DNA from: Pseudomonadota bacterium
Lineage (GTDB): Bacteria; Pseudomonadota; Alphaproteobacteria; Caulobacterales; Caulobacteraceae
Assembly (NCBI GenBank): GCA_963205025.1
Contig: CAUJHO010000020.1
Span: 1-42,878, forward strand
Reading direction: 5' to 3'
Length of the DNA stretch: 42,878 bases
How positions within the stretch are numbered: position 1 is the first letter of the stretch; the number at the start of each line of letters is the position of its first letter. Under the pieces are notes generated by a model. The model was not told the origin of the DNA, ran no database searches, and worked only from the letters and a program-made list of their open reading frames with translations. Below, one piece after another: positions 31,539-40,250 of the stretch. The position numbers and the translations under genes were made by a program.

Positions 31539-33086
31539 ATGACCGAAACCAAGAAGCCCGCCGTCCTGACCATCCGCAATGCCCGGATGGCCGATCTCCC
31601 CGCCATCTCGGCCCTCGTCGCCAAGGTCTATAAGACCATGCCCGCCTATTCCGACGGCATGCTGCGCGGCCAGATCTCCGGCTTTCGCGACGGCCAGTTC
31701 GTGGTCGAATACGAAGGCGACATCGTCGGCTATGCCGCCGGCTTCCGCATCGACGAAAAGACCGCCCTGGCCCCCCACACCTGGAGCGCCATCACCGGCG
31801 GCGGCTATGCCGCCCGGCACGACCCGGCCGGCGACTGGTTCTACGGCATGGAGGTCTGCGTCGACCCGGATCGCCGCCGCCTTCGCATCGGCCAGCGGCT
31901 CTATGACGCGCGCCGCGACCTGTGCGAAAGCCTGAACCTGAAGGGCATCGTCTTCGGCGGCCGGATGCCCGGCCTGGCTCGCCGCAAGAAGGAGTTCTCC
32001 GACCCGCAGGACTATCTCGACGCCGTCACCGCCCGACGCATCAGCGATCCGGTCATCGGCTTTCACCTGCGCTCTGGCTTCGAGCCGATCGGGGTTCTGA
32101 ACGGCTATCTGCCCAGTGATGCGGCGTCACTGGGCCACGCCGCCCACATGGTCTGGCGCAACCCCTACTATGCCGAGGCCACCGGCAAGGGCGCGGCCTT
32201 CGCCACCAAGGAAAACGTCCGCATCGCCACGGTCCAGTTCCAGGCCCGCAAGGTCTCGTCCTTCGACGAGTTCATCGCCAACATCGAATATTTCGTCGAC
32301 ATCACCTCGGACTATCGTTCGGACTTCGTGATCTTCCCCGAGCTGTTCACGCTTCAGCTGCTGGCGCTGGAACGCAAGCGCCTGACCCCGGCGGAATCCA
32401 TCGAGGCCCTGACCCGCTACACGCCGCGCTTCGTCGAGGCCCTGCGAAACATGGCGGTGTCCTACAACATCAACATCATCGGCGGTTCGCACCCCACCCG
32501 CACCGACGACGGCGACATCCAGAATGTGGCCTATGTCTTCCTGCGCGACGGCTCGGTCCACGCCCAGGAGAAGATCCACCCGACCCCCAACGAGCGCCAC
32601 TGGTGGAACATCAAGGGCGGCGACAGGGTCCATGCCATCGACACCGACTGTGGCCCGATCGGGGTGCTGATCTGCTACGATTCCGAGTTCCCGGAACTGG
32701 CGCGGCGCCTGGTCGATGAGGGCGCGCGGATGCTGTTCGTGCCGTTCTGTACCGACAACCGCCAGGGCTATCTGAGGGTGCGCTATTGCTCTCAGGCCCG
32801 GGCCATCGAGAACCAGTGCTACGTCGCCCTGTCGGGCAATGTCGGCAACCTGCCCAATGTCGAGAACATGGATGTGCAATACGCCCAGTCCTGCATCCTG
32901 ACCCCGTGCGACTTCCCCTTCGCGCGCGACGGCATCGCCGCCGAGGCCTCCGAAAACGTCGAGACCATCACCGTCGCCGACCTGGACCTGTCGGACCTGG
33001 CCTGGGCCAAGTCGCAGGGCACCGTCCGCAACCTGCGCGACCGGCGCTTTGACCTCTACAAGACCGTCTGGAGCGACGGGGGATAG
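31539..33086 (+). CDS. GNAT acetyltransferase-nitrilase fusion (carbon-nitrogen hydrolase)
   Basis: 515 residues. The N-terminal GNAT domain (about 8-200) includes TIRNARMADLPAISALVAKVY, FYGMEVCVDPDRRRLRIGQRLYDARRDL (acetyl-CoA loop R-R-x-x-I-G) and FGGRMPG. The C-terminal nitrilase-superfamily domain (about 225-510) has the catalytic triad E268 (FPELF), K345 (EKIHPTPNE) and C379 (ICYDSEFPE). This two-domain architecture is a known bacterial family; its substrate is not established. ATG 31539 gives MTETKKPAVLTIRN; a TTG at 31521 is less likely. It is flanked by two DUF885 peptidase-like paralogs, so a role in amide or amino-acid derivative turnover is possible (inference). Confidence 0.95.
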   Translation: MTETKKPAVLTIRNARMADLPAISALVAKVYKTMPAYSDGMLRGQISGFRDGQFVVEYEGDIVGYAAGFRIDEKTALAPHTWSAITGGGYAARHDPAGDWFYGMEVCVDPDRRRLRIGQRLYDARRDLCESLNLKGIVFGGRMPGLARRKKEFSDPQDYLDAVTARRISDPVIGFHLRSGFEPIGVLNGYLPSDAASLGHAAHMVWRNPYYAEATGKGAAFATKENVRIATVQFQARKVSSFDEFIANIEYFVDITSDYRSDFVIFPELFTLQLLALERKRLTPAESIEALTRYTPRFVEALRNMAVSYNINIIGGSHPTRTDDGDIQNVAYVFLRDGSVHAQEKIHPTPNERHWWNIKGGDRVHAIDTDCGPIGVLICYDSEFPELARRLVDEGARMLFVPFCTDNRQGYLRVRYCSQARAIENQCYVALSGNVGNLPNVENMDVQYAQSCILTPCDFPFARDGIAAEASENVETITVADLDLSDLAWAKSQGTVRNLRDRRFDLYKTVWSDGG

Positions 33087-33093
33087 GTTCGAG

Positions 33094-33268
33094 TCTCCTC
33101 CCTAACGGCGAAGCCGTTGGGGAGGGGGACCGCGAAGCGGTGGAGGGGAATAAGGCCTCGCCGCTCTAACAGCCTGTCGGTCCGCGCTTCATCGAACCCC
33201 ATGAAGCGGCGGAGAGAAGCCCCTCCACCCCTTCGGGGTCCCCCTCCCCATCAAAGATGGGGAGGAGA
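33094..33268. repeat. Large palindromic intergenic repeat (REP-like) between convergent genes
   Basis: The left arm 33094-33148 and the right arm 33220-33268 are near reverse complements. Each arm contains its own small hairpin, ACCGC-GAA-GCGGT on the left and ACCCC-TTC-GGGGT on the right, with paired compensating changes that keep both foldable. The middle has another stem, GCTTCAT with ATGAAGC (33185-33207). It fills the 190-bp gap between the convergent GNAT-nitrilase and DUF885 genes and may act as a bidirectional terminator. Similar elements occur dispersed in alphaproteobacterial genomes. Confidence 0.85.
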
Positions 33269-33276
33269 CATTCGCC

Positions 33277-35136
33277 TCAACCCCCCGCCGACCACTCGCG
33301 AATACGGCGTTCCAGCACCGCCAGCGGCATGGCCGCCGACAGCAGGCCCGCGTCGTGGAAACCGGCCAGGTCGAAGCGGTCGCCCATGCGGGCGCGGGCC
33401 TCGGTCCTCAGATTGTCCCACACCGTCTGGCCGACCTTGTAGGAACAGGCCTGGCCCGGCCACACACAGTAGCGTTCGATCTCGGTGACCCAGTTGGATT
33501 CCGGCTCGCCCAGGTGCTCGGTCATGTAGCGGATGGCCTGCTCGCGGCTCCAGCGCAGCTTGTGCATGCCGGAATCGACCACCAGGCGCACGGCCCGGAA
33601 CAGGAACGATTGCAGATATCCGATCTTGCCCCACGGATCGTCGGCATACATGCCGATCTCGTCGGCCAGCTGTTCGGCATACAGGGCCCAGCCCTCCGAA
33701 TAGGCCGAGAAACCCACGACCTTTCGCAGCATCGGAATGCCCTCGGCCTCCAGGCTCAGAGCGATCTGCCAGTGATGGCCCGGATTGGCTTCATGATAGG
33801 TCAGGGTCGGCAGGGTCCAGCTCGGGTTCTCTCCCGTGTCCCTCAGGTTGATGTAATAGGCGCCCGGTCGCGACCCATCCAGCGTCGGTGCATTGTAATA
33901 GCCGCCCGGCGCCCCCGCCTCGATCGACGGCGGCACGCGCCGCACCTCGACCGCCGCGCGCGGGTGCTGGCCGAACAGGGGCGTCAGCCGCGGCGTCACC
34001 ACCTGGATCTGGCGGTTCAGGTCGGCCAGCAGCTGTTCCTTGCCGGCGTCGGTGTTGGGATAGAGGAAGCGCGGATCGCGGCCCATGGCGGTCAGCCGCT
34101 CACCGGTCGTACCCTGCGTCAGGCCGTTTTCACGCATCAGGGCGTCCATCCGCCCCTCAATCTCGGCCACCTGTTCCAGACCCATGCGGTGGATTTCTTC
34201 GCCGGTCATGGTCGTGGTGGTGAAGGTCTTCAGGCCCCAGTCGTAATAGGCCTCGCCGTCCGGCAACCGCCACACACCCGCCTCGTGGGTCGCGCTCGGG
34301 CGCATGGCCTCCAGCGCCGCGATCTGGCGATCCAGCGCCGGATAGACACTTGCCTCGATGAGGCGCGCGGCCTCCGGTCCGGCGTCGGGCAGGCCGGCCT
34401 CGGTCGATTTACGCGTCGCCGCCACCGCCAGCACCGCCTCGGCGGCGGGCGTATTGCGCGCGCCGCGCAGCTGCAGCAGCGCCTTGTCGATCATGAAGTC
34501 AGTCGGGGCGGCCCCGCGCGAGGCGTCGTCGACGGCCCGCTCCGTCTCCTGATCCAGGGCCGTGCCATAGGCCCCGACGCGGCTGAGGAAGGCGGCCATG
34601 TCCTCGGCCGTCTCGACCGTCGCCTGGCTGTCGAGGAAGTCGGGGATGCTGGTGTAGGCCGACGACAGCTGGTTGACGACATAGGCCTGGGGGAAGCCGC
34701 GCGCGCCGTAGTTGAACCGGCGGCCCTCTTCGGACGTATCGCCGACGAAGACGATGGTGTCATAGTTGACCGCGTCCATGCCGCTCAGCCGCGACCGGTC
34801 CAGCGCCTTCAGCTCGTTCATCAGGGCCCGGCTGCGGTCAGCCTGTTCGTTGAAGTGCGCGACCGTGCGGTTATCCAGCTGCGAGCGCGCCCAGGCGAAC
34901 TGGGGCTGGCGATCCAGGCCCAGCGAGGTCAGGCCCTCGGCGCTGTCGGCCAGGGCCATCTGGAAGGCGCGGTCGTAGATGGCATTGGCGGCGGCCACCA
35001 CCTCGGGGTCCGACCCCGCCAGCGGCGGCACCGTCGGCGTCACCGTCTCCGGCTGGCTCGGCAGCACCCCACACCCGGACACCGCCAGGGCGCTCCCGGC
35101 AGCAGCAGTCATCATCAGATGGCGACGGTCGATCAT
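33277..35136 (-). CDS. DUF885 family lipoprotein, putative zinc peptidase (paralog 2)
   Basis: 619 residues with the signal MIDRRHLMMTAAAGSALAVSGC (lipobox VSGC). The metal motif HEANPGHH begins at H448 and GFSAYSEGWALYAEQLADEIG supplies the downstream glutamate. Core blocks (RPGAYYINLRDT, LPTLTYHE, ERYCVWPGQACSYKVGQ) are shared with paralog 1, so the pair derives from a duplication, although the two now differ over most of their length. DUF885 proteins look like dipeptidyl carboxypeptidase-type enzymes; substrate unknown. Upstream is a 255-bp gap. Confidence 0.9.
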   Translation of the reverse strand: MIDRRHLMMTAAAGSALAVSGCGVLPSQPETVTPTVPPLAGSDPEVVAAANAIYDRAFQMALADSAEGLTSLGLDRQPQFAWARSQLDNRTVAHFNEQADRSRALMNELKALDRSRLSGMDAVNYDTIVFVGDTSEEGRRFNYGARGFPQAYVVNQLSSAYTSIPDFLDSQATVETAEDMAAFLSRVGAYGTALDQETERAVDDASRGAAPTDFMIDKALLQLRGARNTPAAEAVLAVAATRKSTEAGLPDAGPEAARLIEASVYPALDRQIAALEAMRPSATHEAGVWRLPDGEAYYDWGLKTFTTTTMTGEEIHRMGLEQVAEIEGRMDALMRENGLTQGTTGERLTAMGRDPRFLYPNTDAGKEQLLADLNRQIQVVTPRLTPLFGQHPRAAVEVRRVPPSIEAGAPGGYYNAPTLDGSRPGAYYINLRDTGENPSWTLPTLTYHEANPGHHWQIALSLEAEGIPMLRKVVGFSAYSEGWALYAEQLADEIGMYADDPWGKIGYLQSFLFRAVRLVVDSGMHKLRWSREQAIRYMTEHLGEPESNWVTEIERYCVWPGQACSYKVGQTVWDNLRTEARARMGDRFDLAGFHDAGLLSAAMPLAVLERRIREWSAGG

Positions 35137-35391
35137 GGTCGGGGCCTCCCAGCCTCAAAATCTGGCGCGGACCCTAGCGCCGCCCCAAACGCCGGGCGAG
35201 TGAAAGGTTGGTAAGGGTGGCTGTGGCCGGCAAGCGCCAGGACCGGGCACGATTTCCCGTCGGCCCGGCCGGGCGGACAGACGACAGGCGATGACAAAGC
35301 GGGCATCCAGCCCCCGTCGACGGGGCCTCCATCCCCGTCCCGGACGATGGCCCCACACTGATGGCTCTGGTCAGCAAGCGGGGCGCGGCGA
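35137..35391. other. 255-bp gap between DUF885 paralog 2 and the terminase gene
   Basis: This must contain divergent promoters, but I see no clear -35/-10 pair. A short frame MALVSKRGAASAGL starts at 35359 and stops within the terminase start region. It is too short to call as a gene, but it may be a remnant or a leader of the terminase unit. Confidence 0.35.
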
Positions 35392-36891
35392 GTGCAGGGC
35401 TTTGAAGTAGATCCATCGGACCGGTTGGGCACCATTGTGAAGCTTGACCGCCAGATCTGGGACCGTCTGGCCGCCGGCGATGCGGCAGAGGTCAAGCGGC
35501 TCTGGAGCATCCGCAGCATGGTGGCCCAGCAGCTGGGCATCACCGGTGCCGAACTGCGCCATTACCATGAGGCCCCCGGGCCCGATGATGACGCCGACGC
35601 CGCGCCGGACCCGGCTGACGACGACCCGCCGGCCCCGGATCCTGCACCGACCGGACCGCCGCCCGCCCCCCTCATCCTGCATCCGCACCAGACGCCGCCG
35701 GACAAGGCGGACGACGGCGGCACCTGGTCGACCTGGCTCGTGCTCGGGGGGCGCGGGGCCGGCAAGACCCTGGCAGGGGCGTCGTGGATCGCCGACCAGG
35801 CTGAGGCTCTCAGGGACGGCGGGCGTCTCGCCCTGATCGGCGCGACCCTGCACGATGTGCGCGAGGTGATGATCGACGGGCCCAGTGGCATCCTCAGCCT
35901 GCCGCGCTGGCGACAGCCGGACGGGTCGTGGAAGGGGCCGACCTTCCATCCGTCGCGCCGCCGGCTGGTGTTTCCCGGCGGCTGCGAGGCCCAGACCTTT
36001 TCAGCCGAGGATGCCGACAGCCTCAGGGGGCCTCAGTTCCATGCCGCCTGGGCCGACGAATTCTGTGCCTGGATCGGCGACGAGGCCCTGGCCATGGCGC
36101 GGCTGGGGTTGAGGCTCGGAGGCCAGGACTGGAAACCGCGCCTGATGGTGACGACGACGCCGCGCCCGACGCGGGCGCTCAAGGGGCTGATGGCCGAGCC
36201 GGGCTGTGCCGTGACGCGGGCGGGAACCCAGGCCAATGCCGAACATCTGGCAGCGGGCTTCGTCGCGGGCCTGCGGCGGCTCTATGGCGGCACCCGGCTG
36301 GAGGCCCAGGAGATCGAGGGGCAGATCGTCGATGACGGCCTGTCGCTGTGGTCGGCCCCGATGCTGACGGCCTGTCGGGGGGCACCGCCGGGCGGCTATG
36401 ACCAGGTGGTCGTGGGCGTCGACCCCAGCGTCACCCGTCAGGGTCACGCCTGCGGCATTGTGGTGGCCGGCCAGATCGGCGACCGCGCCTATGTCCTGGC
36501 CGACCGGACGGTGGCGGGGGTGTCGCCCGACGCCTGGGGCCGCGCCGTGGTCCAGGCCGCCGACGACTATGGGGCCCAGACCATTGTGGCCGAGGTCAAC
36601 CAGGGTGGCGAACTGGTCACCGGCCTGTTGCGGGCGGTCGGCGCGCGCATGAAGCTCAAGGGTGTGCGCGCCCGGATCGGCAAGCGGGCCCGGGCCGAGC
36701 CGGTGGCGGCCCTGTACGAACAGGGGCGGGTGATCCATGCCGGGTCCGGACTGGAGGCGCTGGAGGAAGCCCTGATGGACTTCGATGCCCTGGGGCCGGG
36801 TCAGGACCGGGCCGACGCCCTGGTCTGGGCGATCACGGCGCTGATGCTGGGCGAGCCGCCGCTATGGCCCCGCATCCGGCGGCTGGGATGA
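35392..36891 (+). CDS. GTA-type terminase large subunit with N-terminal extension
   Basis: 499 residues, DNA-packaging ATPase/nuclease of the gene-transfer-agent and phage TerL family. Walker A is GGRGAGKT at 119-126, the Walker B-like acidic pair is in AAWADEF, and the coupling motif VTTTPRPT follows. The RNase H-like nuclease keeps its acidic residues in VVVGVDPSV, IVAEVNQGG and DRADALVWAI. All key residues are present, so it looks functional. GTA TerL proteins are usually about 420-450 residues. Here roughly 95 extra residues precede HPHQTPP: a helical segment (LDRQIWDRLAAGDAAEVKRLWSIRS) and an Asp/Pro linker. No portal, protease or capsid gene follows. Start is GTG 35392; GTG 35436 is possible. 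Confidence 0.9.
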   Translation: MQGFEVDPSDRLGTIVKLDRQIWDRLAAGDAAEVKRLWSIRSMVAQQLGITGAELRHYHEAPGPDDDADAAPDPADDDPPAPDPAPTGPPPAPLILHPHQTPPDKADDGGTWSTWLVLGGRGAGKTLAGASWIADQAEALRDGGRLALIGATLHDVREVMIDGPSGILSLPRWRQPDGSWKGPTFHPSRRRLVFPGGCEAQTFSAEDADSLRGPQFHAAWADEFCAWIGDEALAMARLGLRLGGQDWKPRLMVTTTPRPTRALKGLMAEPGCAVTRAGTQANAEHLAAGFVAGLRRLYGGTRLEAQEIEGQIVDDGLSLWSAPMLTACRGAPPGGYDQVVVGVDPSVTRQGHACGIVVAGQIGDRAYVLADRTVAGVSPDAWGRAVVQAADDYGAQTIVAEVNQGGELVTGLLRAVGARMKLKGVRARIGKRARAEPVAALYEQGRVIHAGSGLEALEEALMDFDALGPGQDRADALVWAITALMLGEPPLWPRIRRLG

Positions 36892-36935
36892 AGATGCCGG
36901 CTTCGCCCCGCGACCTCGACCCGCTATCACGACGC

Positions 36936-38120
36936 ATGAGCCAGAGTTTTGACGTCCTGATCGTCGGGGCCGGGGCCGCCGGCATGATGTGCGCCGTCGA
37001 GGCCGGGCGGCGCGGGCGGCGCGTGCTGGTCGTCGACCATGCCCAGGCTCCGGGCGAAAAGATCCGCATCTCGGGCGGCGGCCGCTGCAACTTCACCAAC
37101 CTGGGGGCCGGGGTCGGGGCCATGCTGGGTGAAAACCCGCGCTTTGCCACCTCGGCCCTGAAGCGGTTCAGCCAGCGTGACTTCATCGCCCGCGTCGATC
37201 AGGCCGGCATCGCCTGGCACGAAAAGACCCTGGGCCAGCTGTTCTGCGACGGCTCGGCCCGGCAGATCGTCGCCATGCTGACCGACCAGATGGCCGGGGC
37301 CGGCGTGTCCTTGCGGCTGGGCGTCGGGGTGGCCGGGGTGACGCGCGCGGGCGACGCCTATCAGGTGCGCCTATCGGACGGGGCGGCGGTTCACGCGGCC
37401 TCGCTGGTGCTGGCGACCGGCGGCAAGTCGATCCCCAGGATGGGGGCGACCGGCTGGGCCTATGAGACGGCGCGGGCCTTCGGGTTGCGGGTGACCGACA
37501 CCCGCCCCGGCCTGGTGCCCCTGACCTTCGAGGCGGGGTTGCTGGAGGAGACCAGGGCGCTGTCGGGCCTGTCGGTGGATGCGGTGGTCTCCGGCGGCGG
37601 CGCGCGGTTCCGCGAGGGCCTGCTGTTCACCCACCGGGGGCTGTCGGGGCCGTCGATCCTGCAGATCAGTTCCTACTGGCGCGAGGGCGAGGCGATCACG
37701 GCCGATCTGGCCCCCGGCGTGGACGTCTTTGCCGAGCTGAAGGCGATGAAACAGGCGCAGGGCAAACAGGCGGCGGCAACGGCCCTGGGCCAGGTGGTGC
37801 CGCGCCGGCTGGCCGACTGGATCTGCCAGCGGGCCGGGGTCGAGGGGCGGCTCGGCGACCAGAAGGATGCGACGCTGGCGACCCTGGGCGGGGCGGTCAA
37901 CCGCTGGAGCGTCAAGCCGGTCGGCTCCGAAGGCTATCGCACCGCCGAGGTGACCCTGGGCGGCATCGCCACCGACCAGCTCGATCAGGGGACGATGCAG
38001 GCCCGAACCGTGCCGGGCCTGTTCTGCGTCGGCGAGGCGGTGGACATCACCGGCTGGCTTGGCGGCTATAATTTCCAGTGGGCCTGGTCGTCCGGCTGGG
38101 CCGCCGGCCAGGCGTGCTGA
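36936..38120 (+). CDS. HI0933/YhiN family FAD-dependent oxidoreductase
   Basis: 394 residues. The Rossmann motif VGAGAAGMMCAVEAG is at the N-terminus, followed by GEKIRISGGGRCNFTN, which is diagnostic for this family, then LVLATGGKSIPRMGATGWAYETA and a C-terminal GLFCVGEAVDITGWLGGYNFQWAWSSGWAAG. Members bind FAD/NAD; the physiological reaction is not established for this subfamily. ATG 36936 (MSQSFDVLIVG) is chosen; upstream in-frame codons from 36864 lie inside the terminase gene. It begins 44 bases after the terminase stop, with the same orientation. Confidence 0.95.
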   Translation: MSQSFDVLIVGAGAAGMMCAVEAGRRGRRVLVVDHAQAPGEKIRISGGGRCNFTNLGAGVGAMLGENPRFATSALKRFSQRDFIARVDQAGIAWHEKTLGQLFCDGSARQIVAMLTDQMAGAGVSLRLGVGVAGVTRAGDAYQVRLSDGAAVHAASLVLATGGKSIPRMGATGWAYETARAFGLRVTDTRPGLVPLTFEAGLLEETRALSGLSVDAVVSGGGARFREGLLFTHRGLSGPSILQISSYWREGEAITADLAPGVDVFAELKAMKQAQGKQAAATALGQVVPRRLADWICQRAGVEGRLGDQKDATLATLGGAVNRWSVKPVGSEGYRTAEVTLGGIATDQLDQGTMQARTVPGLFCVGEAVDITGWLGGYNFQWAWSSGWAAGQAC

Positions 38121-38145
38121 GGGCACCGGCACGGCCCTGCCGGGG

Positions 38146-38847
38146 TCACGGTCGCCGAAAGAGATACAGGCCGAACCCAAGGGTCGCGCGGCTGGCCGGG
38201 CCGTAGAGCGCCACCAGGGCCGCCGCCCGCGCCGCAATCTGGGACCGCGCCGGATCGTCCGGGTTGGCCTCGACCCAGGCCGCCGTCGCCGCCGTCAGGG
38301 CCGCGACATAGGCCTCCCATTCGGCCTCGGGCGAGATCCGCGCATCGACCAGCCGCAGGCCCGCCTCGGCCCCGCGCCGCCGCCAGCCGGCGTCGGTGTC
38401 ATAGTCCAGGCCCGGCACGGGTACGGTCGGGGCCTGGTGCCAGAAGATGTCGCCCCAGAGCAGCCACCCGCCCGGTTCGAGCCAGCGGGACAACTGCCCG
38501 AAATCCCCCAACTGGGTCGTGCCCAGGGCGGCGATCAGCCGGAACGGCCCAGCGGCCTCTGCCGCCGCCCCGGCCTCGGCGGCGACCACCTCGATGCGGT
38601 CGGACAGGCCCGCCTCGACCACCCGTGCCCGCGCCAGGTCGGCCATGGCCTCGCCCCGGTCCACCGCCAGCACCGTCAGTCCGCGCCGCGCCAGCAGCCG
38701 CGCCACCTCGGCGTTGCCACAGCCCAGCTCGGCCCCGCGCTCGCCGGGCTTGAGGTCGGTCTGATCCAGCAGGGCCAGGATTGCCTCCTCCGACACCGGG
38801 TTGGCGATCCCCATACGGGCGTAGGCGGCGAGGTTGAGGTCGGTCAC
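38146..38847 (-). CDS. Class I SAM-dependent methyltransferase
   Basis: 233 residues. SAM motif I is GERGAELGCGNAEVARLLARRG with the acidic residue VLAVDRGEA at the end of beta-2, then IEVVAAEAG, and FRLIAALGTTQLGDF as motif IV. GGWLLWGDIFWHQAP follows. The C-terminal half has helical sequence of the type found in small-molecule methyltransferases. Substrate not predictable. Its start lies seven bases after the stop of the upstream gene at 38855, so they are probably cotranscribed. It is convergent with the flavoprotein gene. Confidence 0.88.
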   Translation of the reverse strand: MTDLNLAAYARMGIANPVSEEAILALLDQTDLKPGERGAELGCGNAEVARLLARRGLTVLAVDRGEAMADLARARVVEAGLSDRIEVVAAEAGAAAEAAGPFRLIAALGTTQLGDFGQLSRWLEPGGWLLWGDIFWHQAPTVPVPGLDYDTDAGWRRRGAEAGLRLVDARISPEAEWEAYVAALTAATAAWVEANPDDPARSQIAARAAALVALYGPASRATLGFGLYLFRRP

Positions 38848-38854
38848 CCGCCCC

Positions 38855-39370
38855 TTATAGCTTGGAAAAGGCCACGCCCTTCCAGCCCCAGCCGGCGGCC
38901 AGGACCGTTTCTTTCAGCGGCCCTTTGATCTCGGCGGTGTTGAACCGGTACTCATAGACCTTGCCGTAGCTGAGGTCCTCTTCGCGGAAGGCATAGGCCG
39001 TGCCGAAGCTGACCTCGGCCTTCTGGCCGCGAAAGCCCGACGCCGCCAGGCTGAGGCTCGGCACGCCGGCCGACCATTCGACCGTCCATTCCCGGTCGAC
39101 GGCGCGCACCTCGCCCTTTTCGGCATCGAACTTCATCAGGACCTGGAAGACCTTTTCCAGGCCCGCACGGGCGAAGATCTCGTACCAGCTGGCGTCCACG
39201 ATCCGCCATTCCGCGACCAGATCGACGCCTTCGGGTGCCCCGTCGCGGACCTGCCAGGGCGATGTCGGGCGATTGTGCGCCACCAGCCGCGCACGCAACT
39301 CCTCGACCGGCACTCTCGACACGCCGTCGCGCGCTGATTTGCTGCCGCTCAGAAAATCGAACAGTCCCAT
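38855..39370 (-). CDS. Conserved protein of unknown function
   Basis: 171 residues, no signal peptide or [22 protein letters not shown] begins a soluble alpha/beta protein, with distinctive blocks [45 protein letters not shown] and [35 protein letters not shown] recognise it only as a conserved uncharacterised alphaproteobacterial type. It is first in an operon with the methyltransferase and divergent from def across 115 bp. Confidence 0.8.
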   Translation of the reverse strand: MGLFDFLSGSKSARDGVSRVPVEELRARLVAHNRPTSPWQVRDGAPEGVDLVAEWRIVDASWYEIFARAGLEKVFQVLMKFDAEKGEVRAVDREWTVEWSAGVPSLSLAASGFRGQKAEVSFGTAYAFREEDLSYGKVYEYRFNTAEIKGPLKETVLAAGWGWKGVAFSKL

Positions 39371-39485
39371 CGAATGGCCTCCACCGCGCCCCCGCTCCGA
39401 CCTTTGCGCGAACAGAGGTCTTTCACAAGTCTTCCTGCGCGCGCTTCGCCTTGACCCTGACAGGACCTGCGCCTACCTGATCGGC

Positions 39486-40016
39486 ATGGCTATCCGGCGC
39501 ATCCTGACCTGTGACACGCCCGCCGATACGGCGGTGCTCAAGACGATCTCCAGGCCCGTGGAGGCCGTCGACGACGCTCTGCGCGCCCTCATGGATGACA
39601 TGCTGGACACCATGTACGACGCCCCCGGCATCGGCCTGGCGGCCGTCCAGATCGGCGAGCCGGTCCGCGTCATCGTCATGGACCTGGCGCGTGAGGGCGA
39701 AGACCCCCAGCCGCGTCACTTCGTGAATCCCGAGATCACCTGGCGCTCCGAAGAGGTCAGCGTCTATGAGGAGGGCTGCCTGTCGGTCCCCGAGTATTTC
39801 GACGAGGTCGAGCGCCCGGTGCGGGTGCGCCTGACCTATCTGGACTATGACGGCAAGCCGGTGGAAGAAGAGGCCGACGGCCTGTTCGCCACCTGTATCC
39901 AGCACGAGATGGATCACCTGGAGGGTGTCTTGTTCATTGATCATCTTTCGCGCCTGCGGCGCGACCGCGCCGTGACCAAGGTCAAGAAGGTCATGCGCGC
40001 CAAGGCGGCCGCGTGA
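39486..40016 (+). CDS. def: Peptide deformylase
   Basis: 176 residues. It removes the formyl group from nascent N-terminal formyl-Met. All three family motifs are present: [10 protein letters not shown] (motif 1), EGCLSVP (motif 2, metal Cys) and QHEMDHLEG (motif 3, HExDH with two metal His). The TGA overlaps the ATG of the next small gene by one base (TGATG). It is followed by fmt and truA, a common arrangement in which the formyl-Met adding and removing enzymes share an operon. ATG 39486 gives [12 protein letters not shown], as in other alphaproteobacterial deformylases. Confidence 0.97.
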   Translation: MAIRRILTCDTPADTAVLKTISRPVEAVDDALRALMDDMLDTMYDAPGIGLAAVQIGEPVRVIVMDLAREGEDPQPRHFVNPEITWRSEEVSVYEEGCLSVPEYFDEVERPVRVRLTYLDYDGKPVEEEADGLFATCIQHEMDHLEGVLFIDHLSRLRRDRAVTKVKKVMRAKAAA

Positions 40017-40222
40017 TGGGCCGGCGCTTTCGTCTTCCCGCCCGCCGTCGCCTGACGCGCGCCGAAACCGCCGGGGCCGTGGGCGTCGGGGCCATTCTGG
40101 TCTTCGCCCTGGCCGGCGTCGTGGCCGGCATCCTGATCGACCGCCTGCTCGATTTCGACGAGACGCTGGACGCCGGCGGCGAGTGGGACGAGGGCGGCGG
40201 GGTCTCGACCCGCTGGTATTGA
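40016..40222 (+). CDS. Small single-TM membrane protein inserted between def and fmt
   Basis: 68 residues: a basic N-terminus ([20 protein letters not shown]), one TM helix ([21 protein letters not shown]), and an acidic C-terminus ([17 protein letters not shown]). Topology would be N-in, C-out. It is translationally coupled to def by the TGATG overlap and lies 28 bp before fmt. No family is recognised and the function is unknown. Confidence 0.72.
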   Translation: MGRRFRLPARRRLTRAETAGAVGVGAILVFALAGVVAGILIDRLLDFDETLDAGGEWDEGGGVSTRWY

Positions 40223-40250
40223 TCCGGTCCGTCCGCTAGAGGGCGCGACC

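Noticed and set aside
33355-35214. 619-codon plus-strand frame opposite DUF885 paralog 2
   Set aside because: Arg/Gly/Gln-rich antisense shadow; the minus strand has the signal peptide and HExxPGHH motif.
35392-36891. Integrated prophage or full GTA cluster around the terminase
   Set aside because: No portal, capsid, tail, integrase or lysis genes lie on either side within the window; base composition matches the neighbours.
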